This document shows, one piece after another, positions 44,456-53,350 of a stretch of 64,000 bases of DNA. The translations under genes and the position numbers were made by a program. Below the pieces are notes generated by a model. That model saw only the letters and a program-made list of their open reading frames with translations. It did no database searches and was not told the DNA's origin. The stretch is from Gonocerus acuteangulatus (lineage: Eukaryota > Arthropoda > Insecta > Hemiptera > Coreidae), in assembly GCA_946811695.1 (NCBI GenBank), contig OX328132.1, positions 123,468,406-123,532,405 of the forward strand. The letters run 5' to 3'. Every line of letters begins with the position of its first letter. The stretch's first letter is position 1.

Positions 44456-45790
44456 ATGCTAAGCACTATAAAAACTGATTATGTCTCGTTTAGGACCAGG
44501 ACAGGTTTTGAAAGAAGGGAGATAGTTTATAAAGTTTTTCAATACTTAGCCAAAGCTAAGTCTGAAAACAATTCAAATTACGGCCTGTTCAGAGAGATAG
44601 TTTATAGCCTGTTCAGATACACGGAGAAGTTCAATTCCACATGCGCGAAAGTTTGAGGAAAATATTTCCGACGGTTCCACCATTTGCAAACTCCTATTTC
44701 AGGGAACAACGCGTAGGTGCAACATTATAAAAAGTGATTATATCTCGTTTAAGACCAGGGAAGGCTTTTAGAGGTCAGCCAAAGGAAATAGTCTCTAATA
44801 TTTAACAATACTTAGCCAAAGCTAAGACTAGGGAAGGCTTTTAGAGGTCAGACAAAGGAAATAGTCTCTAATATTTAACAATACTTAGCCAAAGCTAAGA
44901 CTAGGGAAGGCTTTTAGAGGTCAGCCAAAGGAAATAGTCTCTAATATTTAACAATACTTAGCCAAAGCTAAGACTAGGGAAGGCTTTTAGAGGTCAGACA
45001 AAGGAAATAGTGTATAATATTTAACAATACTTAGCCAAAGCTAAGACTAGGGAAGGCTTTTAGAGGTCAGCCAAAGGAAATAGTCTCTAATATTTAACAA
45101 TACTTAGCCAAAGCTAAGACTAGGGAAGGCTTTTAGAGGTCAGCCAAAGGAAATAGTCTCTAATATTTAACAATACTTAGCCAAAGCTAAGACTAGGGAA
45201 GGCTTTTAGAGGTCAGACAAAGGAAATAGTGTATAATATTTAACAATACTTAGCCAAAGCTAAGACTAGGGAAGGCTTTTAGAGGTCAGACAAAGGAAAT
45301 AGTCTCTAATATTTAACAATACTTAGCCAAAGCTAAGACTAGGGATGGCTTTTAGAGGTCAGACAAAGGAAATAGTCTCTAATATTTAACAATACTCAGC
45401 CAAAGCTAAGACTAAAAACGTTTTAAACCTCCTAGTGATAAGTTTATAACAGAGAGAATTTTTACCGCCAATTTCCTGCACGGGGAATATAGGCCACGCC
45501 CATTTCCCTAATCACCATTTATTTGAACAGGCTATAGCTTAAATTGTTTTTAGCCTTGGCTTTGAATAAGTATTGATAAATATTAAACACTATCCGTTTT
45601 GCCTGACCTCTCAAAGCCTTCCCTGGTCCTAAACGAGACATAATCAGTTTTTATTGAGTTTTAAGTAGGGAATTGTTCATTGTCATGGAAATGCAAATGG
45701 CGGAACCGTTGGGAATATTTCCCACAGAATTTCGCGCATGCGGGATTAGAACTATTCCATCTAACTGAACGGGCTATAGTAAGAAAGGGA
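44456..45790. repeat. Foldback element with internal 73 bp tandem array
   Basis: The left arm (about 44456-44720) and right arm (about 45524-45790) are inverted copies. AAAACTGATTATGTCTCGTT, then TAGGACCAGG, mirror CCTGGTCCTAAACGAGACAT; CACATGCGCGAAA mirrors TTTCGCGCATGCG; GACGGTTCCACCATTTGCAA mirrors its counterpart near 45695. GCCTGTTCAG blocks mark several positions in both arms. The centre is the 73 bp array. The unit of the array is itself derived from arm sequence (CTTAGCCAAAGCTAAG). Confidence 0.8.
44727..45415. repeat. 73 bp tandem array, about 9 units
   Basis: Unit blocks: GACTAGGGAAGGCTTTTAGA, GGTCAGCCAAAGGAAATAGT, CTCTAATATTTAACAATACT, TAGCCAAAGCTAA; spacing 73 bp (44826, 44899 and onward). 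Two variants alternate irregularly (GTCAGCC/GTCAGAC and GTCTCTAATA/GTGTATAATA). Each unit contains the palindrome CTTAGCCAAAGCTAAG-like hairpin. Confidence 0.93.
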
Positions 45791-45799
45791 AACGGGCGA

Positions 45800-46570
45800 G
45801 GTCTATATTCTGGGTGCAGTGATATTCCCGTGAAAAATGTTACATATATTTTAGTAAAGCTCTAGATGCTATTAAATTCAGGTAATTAAAAAAAAATTGA
45901 AATCATTGGAATAAAATTTTAAAAAAACACTGTAATAAAAAGGAATAAAAGTTTAATTACTTTTAATTACTATTTCTTCAAAACGAAATAATAATATGAA
46001 TAAGGGGGGTAGTTGTTGTTCTTTGCTTTTATTATTGGTTTTTGTAAATAAACGTTTTTAAGTATTATTTGTAGAGTAATAATTAATAATACGGTAATAA
46101 ATAAATAATATTACGGTAATAAATAAAAAAGTTTGTTTCTCATTAAACATAAAAATAAACTAATCTATATTGCTCAATAAAATCGCGGAGATAAAGAAAT
46201 GAAAGCTAGACACGTTTTTAATGCGAGGATAATCTAGTGACCCACAATAAAAACTAGAGCAGTAAAATGCCGAAAACTACAACCTGAATATGCGGCTTTA
46301 GATAAGCCACGTTTCGGGGTGGGGCTAATTTTATAGCACACCTGGAGTCAAAGCTTTTATTTTTATATCAATATTATCTTCTCCTTCTGTTTCGTGGGGG
46401 AAAAATAATGGACTAGACCGCGGATTCCTACCATGTATATATATAAGTAGCCAAACTCCAGGAGGTGAGTTTAGACATAATTTCTAACAAAAAAGTTCAT
46501 TTGAAGCATTTTTTTTTTTTTCTTTCTTTTTTTATATTGTAGACGAAAAGACTGCTCAAACACTGTTTAA
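45800..46570. other. No gene; start of a mariner-type copy near 46433
   Basis: AT-rich. At 46433-46500 the text ACCATGTATATATATAAGTA, then GCCAAACTCCAGGAGGTGA and AAAAAAGTTCATTTGAAG, is the end of the 43560/49600 repeat family in inverted orientation. Confidence 0.55.
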
Positions 46571-46581
46571 TATGATTAAAG

Positions 46582-46746
46582 GGGTCTCCCGTGGTCTAAT
46601 GGCTAGCGCCTTGGATTCATAAGCGGGAGATGGTGGGTTCAATTCTCAACCTCCGGCAGGAATTTTATCATCCCATGGCTCGCTGGTAAAATTCCTGGCT
46701 GCACCCTGGATGTCGGCGCTAATGACCTAGATGTAGATGCGCCATA

Positions 46747-46748
<2 letters not shown>
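46582..46748 (+). mobile_element. SINE-A copy 2
   Basis: Head GTCTCCCGTGGTCTAATGGC (A box) and GGGTTCAATTCTCAACC (damaged B box), body GGCAGGAATTTTATCATCCC, GGCTGCACCCTGGATGTCGG, CGCTAATGACCTAGATG, end GATGCGCCATAAAAA running into an AT microsatellite (46748-46788). Confidence 0.85.
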
Positions 46749-46794
<46 letters not shown>

Positions 46795-47089
46795 TTATAA
46801 TATGCTATGTTTATATAATTACATATTCCTCCCATGCATTAGTATTAACAAACACTCATTGACAAACGGAATACAATTATATGCATCTCTAATATTTCTA
46901 AGCACTAATGTTCCCAAAATTACTTCCAAAGGAGTTTTACAAATTATTTCCCCCAAGGCACTAGTATTCCTGTGAAATATAAGATATTTGTTCAGCCCGT
47001 AACTTATTATATATTCAACAGTTCCTCTTAGGCTCCTGGAAGCTAGGGACGGAGCACAAATCGTATATATTATGTGTGGGCTATAAGTG

Positions 47090-48015
47090 TTGTGTTGGCT
47101 TCAAGGAGCTTATGAGGAACAGTGGAATATTGTGTTTAGCCCCGAGCTTCTAGAAGCTTATGAGGAACATTGGAATATTGTGTTTAGCCCTAGCTTCTAG
47201 AAGCTTATGCGGAACAGTGGAATATTATGTTTAGCCCCTAGCTTGTAGGAGCCTATCGGGAACTAGGTATATAAGAGTTGTGTTGAGCCACTAGGAGCCT
47301 ATAAGGAACAGTGGAATATAAGAGTTGTGTTGAGCCCCTAGCTTGTAAGAGCCTATCAGAAACTGTGGAATATAAGAATTGTGTTGAGCCCCTAGCTTGT
47401 AGGAGCCTATCAGAAACTGTGGAATATAAGAATTGTGTTGAGTCCCTAGCTTGTAAGAGCCTATCAGAAACTGTGGAATATAAGAATTGTGTTGAGCCCC
47501 TAGTTTGTAAGAGCCTATGAGAAACTGTGGAATATAAGAATTGTGTTGAGCCCTTAGCTTGTAGGAGCCTATGAGAAACTGTGGAATATAAGAATTGTGT
47601 TGAGCCCCTAGCTTGTAAGAGCCTATCAGAAACTGTGGAATATAAGAATTGTGTTGAGCCCCTAGCTTGTAGGAGCCTATCAGAAACTGTGGAATTTAAG
47701 AGTTGTGTTGAGCCCCTAGCTTGTAGGAGCCTATAGCAAACTGCGAAATATAAGAATTGTTTTGAGCCCCTAGCTCGTAGGAGCCTATCAGAAACTGTGG
47801 AATATAAAAGTTGTGTTGAGCCCCTAGCTTGTAAGAGCCTATCAGAAACTGTGGAATTTAAGAATTGTGTTGAGCCCCAAGCTTGTAGGAGCCTATAGCA
47901 AACTGCAAAATATAAGAATTGTTTTGAGCCCCTAGCTCGTAGGAGCCTATAGCAAACTGTGGAATATAAAAGTTGTGTTGAGCCCCTAGCTTGTAAGAGC
48001 CTATGAGGAAGAGGA
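47090..48015. repeat. 54 bp tandem array, about 17 units
   Basis: Unit blocks: AACTGTGGAATATAAGAATT, GTGTTGAGCCCCTAGCTTGT, AGGAGCCTATCAG; spacing 54 bp (CTGTGG at 47363, 47417 and onward). Because 54 is 3n, one frame on each strand stays open: the minus-strand frame 48089-47253 encodes about 13 repeats of an 18-residue unit (LLQARGSTQFLYSTVSDR) and the plus-strand frame 47311-47520 encodes another. Divergence between units changes amino acids freely and there is no signal or domain, so I do not call a gene. Confidence 0.93.
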
Positions 48016-48569
48016 ACCAACCCCAAGGTCCGGACAAGGCCTTTCCCTACTCCATTAGACTTTGACTCTTCCCGGGTATTTCTTAGCAAACTCCCGAGTC
48101 TTGGGGCAATATTTGCCCTAGAAGGCGAAAATTTGAAGCTACAAATTTTGCCTTAGTCTGTGATCTATATAATAAAAAGAATAACATGCAATCGTCATAG
48201 AACAAGGTCCTGCAAAACATATTTTAAAAACATGAAATCTTGACCATCCCTTCTTTGTACATAATAGTTTAGAAATTTGTGCAAAAGAATTTGTACTTAT
48301 TTGAGCCGAGGAGGTATTTGCATTGCTATTTGAGAAAACAGAAATAACCTCCTTCTATTCAAAGGTCTTGGTGGATACAAGGATTAGGATTTGCTTTGAT
48401 CAGGACGATAAACTGCTTGGTGGATACTGGAACCAGTATTTAAAGCACACATGTTACCACACTTCCTCCTCCCCCCATAGGGAGGAACCCCGCTTATGAG
48501 GTTGAAGGGCCGACTAGAAGATTTCACGGATTAGACCCATAGATCAGGAAAATAAAGGTGGTTTAACTT

Positions 48570-48760
48570 TGCATGTAAATAAATCCTTAACCTAGCCTTT
48601 AATTAATTGAAAGGGCTCATAGCCATAGTTGCGGAGCCCTTATAATGAAATAAAATAAAAATAATTAATTGAATGGGTATTAATAAAGGGTAAAATTAGG
48701 GAGCCGGAGATTAATACTGACCACACTATCTCTCTAGTTTGCCGTATTTTATGGTGGTTT
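48570..48760 (-). mobile_element. SINE-B fragment, strongly decayed
   Basis: GCCTTTAATTAATTGAA, then GAGCCGGAGATTAATACTGA, then CCACACTATCTCTCTAGTTT and GCCGTATTTTATGG recall the SINE-B body and 3' part in a rearranged form. Confidence 0.4.
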
Positions 48761-48764
48761 ATTA

Positions 48765-50295
48765 GGGAAAGATTGGCTCCCTTTTGTCAAAAAAATGTGG
48801 AATGTAGTTCTGTTAATTTCAAATACCTTGTGTGAAGAAATTAAAAATTATTCATTTTTTAATGGCCAAACTGTGGGTATCCATTGTTCATTCCGGAAGC
48901 AATAAATGTAACTGAATGAAACGATTGGAAAAGTTTTTCATTTGAGAGATCTGTTACATTTCATGTTTTTCAATTTTCCATTGATTTATGTCTTACATGA
49001 TGTATTTGGCACCCAGTTTTGACAAGACATTTTGAGCGGAGAATTCAAAAAGATTTCAGGGTAGTTGAATAATTGTAATCCAGAATTTACCCATAATTTC
49101 AAATGTTTTGAAATAAAATTTGAAATCTAACTAAAAATTGTGCAAAACATTGCGGGAGGAAAAATGTTAATCCTCAGTTCGGCTGCAACAGTTTGTGGAC
49201 ATGCAAGGCCACATTCACACGGAATGGAATATTTAACAGCCCCAATTCGCATACTTGGTTTCATGTTAATCCTTATGCCCTGTGAAGATCACACAATCAG
49301 TATCAGTTCCAAGATAATGTGTGGTGCGGCTTCAGGACGAATATCTTCTTCAGCCAATCCTGATTCCCGACAGGTTGGATTCAACATATTTTTAAACCTT
49401 CACACGATTTAAATACGACCGACCTATTGCTTTGGAAGACGTTCCGTTAGCACATAGATTCATGGTTCCAGATGGATTGCTGTCCTGCACATAGCAGCAG
49501 TGTTGTTAGGCAGTGGATGGTTCCACAGCCCAAGTTCATAAAGTTCCAACTGCAAATTCAGCAAATTTTCAAATATATTAGCAAATATTTTAGTGCCAAC
49601 AACATCATGTAAAAGATAAATCAATGAAAATGTGTTAAACACAAAATGTAACAGATCTCCCAAATGAAAAACTTTTCCAATCATTTCTTTCAGTTACCTT
49701 TTATTGCTTCTGAACTGGACAATGGATACCCAGAGTTTGGCCATTAAAAAATGAATAATTTTTAATTTTTTTCACACAAGGTATTTGAAAGTAACAAAAC
49801 TACATTCCACATTTTTTTGAAAAAAGGGAGCCAATCTTTCAATTTATCCCCGAATAAACCTCCACTTAATTTGCATGGATTTAATGCTTATTAAATGTAG
49901 AAGTTTTCATGTAAGTATTGAATCTGTAGTCCGTTAGGGGGCTGAGGAAAAAAATCGCGAAAAAACTGTGATTCATTGATAAAAACAGAAGTGCGTTATT
50001 GGACGTCCAGAAAGTATCTTTTAATAATGATTTTAGTGAATTAAATTACTGTCTTTTTAAAGGAAATGTTGTCTATTTTATGATGGCATAATTATAATTT
50101 AATTATCTTGAATAGTTTTTGAGAAATCTTTTCTTATTCATTAAAAAACATGACTACGTTAAAAAAAAACAGAAAATTGGAAATAGCTCCTTTTCCTTTC
50201 GGAATCGGACCATACTTGAAATGAACTTTTTTGTTGGAAATTATGTCTACAATCACCTCCTAAAGTTTGGCTACTTAGACCTGATCACCCTGTAT
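48765..50295. mobile_element. Mariner-type element, copy B, with inverted partial arm and transposase trace
   Basis: 49600-50295 matches copy A (43560-44252). 48765-49035 is an inverted partial copy of the same sequence (GATTGGCTCCCTTTTGTCAA against AAAAAGGGAGCCAATC at about 49823). Between them, at about 49430-49545 on the plus strand, LEDVPLAHRF and, after a frameshift, QMDCCPAHSSSVVRQWMVPQ resemble the LEDVPLA...FQMDGCPPH...VRQ block around the second catalytic Asp of insect mariner-type (IS630/Tc1) transposases. The frame 49140-49412 is a shadow of this broken region. Confidence 0.65.
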
Positions 50296-50306
50296 ATATA
50301 TAAAAT

Positions 50307-50472
50307 CTGTCCCGTAACAGGCCACAAGGGCTGATACTGTAGAGGTATCTGATTCTTGACCATGCTGCTCCGGGCGTCCGATTTTTCCCTTTGCAGGTAC
50401 CCATTAATTAATTAAAGGCTGGGTGAGCCTAGGGACGATCTGGTGCCCCAAATCCAAACCCCGAACGACGAC
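50307..50472 (-). mobile_element. SINE-B copy 4, truncated
   Basis: The minus strand contains CCTAGGCTCACCCAGCCTTT, AATTAATGGGTACC and TGGTCAAGAATCAGATACCT, then the 3' end GTTACGGGACAGATTTT. The tRNA-like head is cut off exactly where the 37 bp inverted repeat begins. Confidence 0.75.
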
Positions 50473-50580
50473 ATTCGATACTGGTTGATCGACAGCGGCC
50501 GACATGAGTGCCTACATTCAAATTCGTGTGTATGTATATATATACTCATGTCGGCCGCTGTCGATCAACCAGTATCGAAT
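50473..50580. repeat. Perfect 37 bp inverted repeat
   Basis: The arm 50473-50509 begins ATTCGATACTGGTTGATCGA and ends GGCCGACATGAGT; its exact reverse complement is 50544-50580. The 34 bp between are AT-rich. High GC and perfect identity contrast with the surroundings. Confidence 0.93.
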
Positions 50581-50643
50581 TGGATCGGGAAGAATACGTA
50601 ATTATTCATTAAATGACCCTTAGTTCCAATATATAGAACTGGC

Positions 50644-50858
50644 GAATAAGGCGGAAGGTCAATAAAATTACGCCACACACTTTCACACACAGGGACTAGA
50701 CGAGGCCCTGCTAGTGGAAGGTTCTATTCCTCAAGTTGAGGCTGAATTTAAGTTTTAAGTATGTTCCCCGGAAGAGGCACCAAAATGGTGCGAAACATGT
50801 AGGGAAAGAAAATAAAAAGTGTGTGGCGTAATTTCATTGACCTTCCGCCTTATTCAGC
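50644..50858. repeat. Foldback with 40 bp arms and a hammerhead-like motif
   Basis: CGAATAAGGCGGAAGGTCAA, then TAAAATTACGCCACACACTTT (from 50643), pair with AAAGTGTGTGGCGTAATTTC, then ATTGACCTTCCGCCTTATTC (to about 50856). Between them, 50769-50800 reads GGAAGAGGCACC-AAAA-TGGTGCGAAACATGT. The spacing suggests a compact element of about 215 bp. Confidence 0.85.
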
Positions 50859-51559
50859 AGGGAAAAATATGGGTCCAATGTAGGTGCGGTCTAAGAAGTG
50901 TAAACTGCGTAAAAAAAAAACAAAAATATGTATACATTTCAGATAATGGAACACTATTAAACATTCAGATATTTCTGGTTAAACTCAAGCGACGTAAGGT
51001 TTAGATTCGGAAAGGTGAGGTCGTGCCTTGTTGTAGGTGAGATCGCCGCTTCCCCGTTACAGGGAAGTAGGAAAGGAGATATTATTTGGATTAATGATGT
51101 ACTTAAGTTGCCTATAGATGGTGGGGAGTGTAGATTGGAGAGGGATACGGAAGTAGCTACCCCTGACCTTGCATCCTCCCCTCTCCAATATCTTCCTCTC
51201 CCACCAACCTTTTCCTCAATATCAACTCACAAAGAGCCTTTTCCTCATAGGCCGACTATTACATACACTCATGAGGGAGGGGGGGGGGGGGGTTGAGGGG
51301 ACTGCATCCCCCTATTCTAGGATTTTCTAGGAATTTTGATGCAGATTTTGAAAGTGTCATGAGAATTAAATTTTCCCTATGGCGTGAACGCAAAAATGGC
51401 CAAAAACAAGCGTTTAGACAAAACAAACACGGAAACGCCTATTTCTAGAGAAATAATGCAAGTAAAAATTTCTCCTCGGTGGCATTTCCTTCGGGACCAC
51501 CCTGTATATATACAGTCATGTAAACTAAAAATTAAAAAAAAACTTACAGGTGGGCGCAA

Positions 51560-51720
51560 CAGTCTTTTGTCCTCCGCCCACCATTTTCCCAATATATCTT
51601 GATCTGCCATAAAGATAAATACACCTGCCCTTTGGACCTTGCTCGGCATCATCTCGCCATCCTAGTCGGAGTCTCCCTCTTCTTTTGGTACTTTCTATTT
51701 TGTCATACTCAATTTCAAAC
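51560..51720 (-). pseudogene. Possible C-terminal fragment of a non-LTR retrotransposon protein
   Basis: The minus strand reads STKRRGRLRLGWRDDAEQGP, later RSRYIGKMVGGGQK. The R-GRP-L-W-DD-E pattern followed by a KMVGEAK-like block is typical of the extreme C-terminus of insect LINE polyproteins. The frame is disturbed between the blocks and nothing upstream is recognisable. Confidence 0.45.
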
Positions 51721-51844
51721 CTAAGCAAAATTGAGATAGGTACATTCAAGTGGTTTCTAATATAAAAACCACCATTCCTAGTAGACTTCGAAGCCAATAC
51801 TGCCTTAGGTGAGGATTGTTCACACCGTAACACTTAACAGCCAT

Positions 51845-52060
51845 CTATAAGGGGCCCCCCCAAAAAAATGATGATTTAATCGGTATGTGTCATTAAAACC
51901 TCAAAAATAAATTAAATAAGGTCACTTAGTTCAGAAAAAATATTTCTTTGGTTGTAATAGCGTTTTTGTAAGCTAACAATACCAAATTTTAGATTGTTAG
52001 CATTCCATACCCCCAAAATGCTCCCAACCCCCCCCAAATTATTTCCTATATACGCCTTGG
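51845..52060 (-). mobile_element. MITE family M6 copy 3 (diverged)
   Basis: On the minus strand it starts AAGGCGTATATAGGAAATAA, then TTTGGGGGGGGTTGGGAG, then ACTAAGTGACCTTATTTAAT, and ends in GGGGGGGCCCC. It matches the 28735 and 41865 copies, but the left terminus is degraded, so no target duplication could be assigned. Confidence 0.75.
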
Positions 52061-52610
52061 GTTTCCCTGTAAAATGAAAATAATTAACACCGATATGTCT
52101 TCTATCGGGCGGTCCGCAATATTTTTTTAGGAGCACGTAATAAAGCAGAGAAAAAACAGGCTTTCCATACAATTTTGGTGAAATATTATACGCTAAATAT
52201 ATAAAACAATAAACACATTCCAATAATTAAAATTCAAGATTATTTATGTTATCGCTTTGTTGATGCGATACGATAAACGTTCGGTTGTCAATTATTTCTT
52301 TTTCGGCAGCACGATATTATCGCTTCGAGGAAAACAATATTATCGTTTACACGATTTGAGTAAAGGTTTAAGATAGAATCCATGACTCCATCTCTCTTGG
52401 TCGATCCCATATCACAAGAAAACTCAGATAATCAAATCACAATGTGTCATTTTTCCCGTTATTCTAGGACGTTTAGGAATTAGTTTTTCCTTTGTTTAAT
52501 ATAGCGCAAAATGTTCAGCTTGTTTAAATATCTCAAGGTAATAGCGCAAAATTACTAATTTTTTGCTCTGAATAAGACAAAATATTAGCACATTCTGTAG
52601 GAATACCTAA

Positions 52611-52763
<153 letters not shown>

Positions 52764-52799
52764 CTGAGTTGGAAATAGCCGTTACTTTGATAGGAAGTC

Positions 52800-53275
52800 A
52801 AGGGATGGTTGGGATTCGGATAGGAGCAAGAAACGTCAGATCTTCAGGCAGAAATGTAGATAGGTAGTTATTATACAAAATTGGTTGTAAGTATTAACAA
52901 AGGTGCAAAAGTAAACAAAATGCAGACAAACATAAGCCAACAGTAAACAGAAACAACTGGCCGCATGTTGGCTTATGTTTTTCCGCATTTTGTTTACCAT
53001 TGCATCTTTGTTAATAATTATACTTATTCATAACCACATTTTGTATAATTCCTACCTGTCTACCTAAAGTTCATTATTTAAAAAAAAAAATGGTTCAAAA
53101 TTTATTGTCATGGTGTTTAAAAAATGCTCCATACTGTCTGATTGTTCTTGTAATTTGTGTATATTTATTTTTAGCTGAAGAAGGCTGCCAAAGTGCAACC
53201 GAAACGTCCAATATAGATTACTGCCTGATGATCTGACATATTTTCTCCTAGCCGAATCCCAACCATCCCTTTTAG
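52800..53275. repeat. Foldback element, about 470 bp, with hammerhead-like motif
   Basis: The outer ends AGGGATGGTTGGGATTCGGA (52800) and CCGAATCCCAACCATCCCT (to 53270) are complementary. Inner arms AACAAAGGTGCAAAAGTAAA, then CAAAATGCAGACAAACATAA and GCCAACA, mirror about 52968-53025. CTGAAGAAGGCTGCC ... GCAACCGAAACGTC lies at 53175-53208. Confidence 0.85.
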
Positions 53276-53350
53276 TTTCAACGATCTGACACTAACATTT
53301 TACTAGTGTCAGATCATTATTATTTATTGGGATGGTAAATACTTGTCCCA

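Noticed and set aside
47253..48089. 278-codon minus-strand reading frame with 18-residue repeats
   Set aside because: It arises from the 54 bp minisatellite; the opposite strand is open over part of the array too and there is no family signature. Kept only as a repeat.
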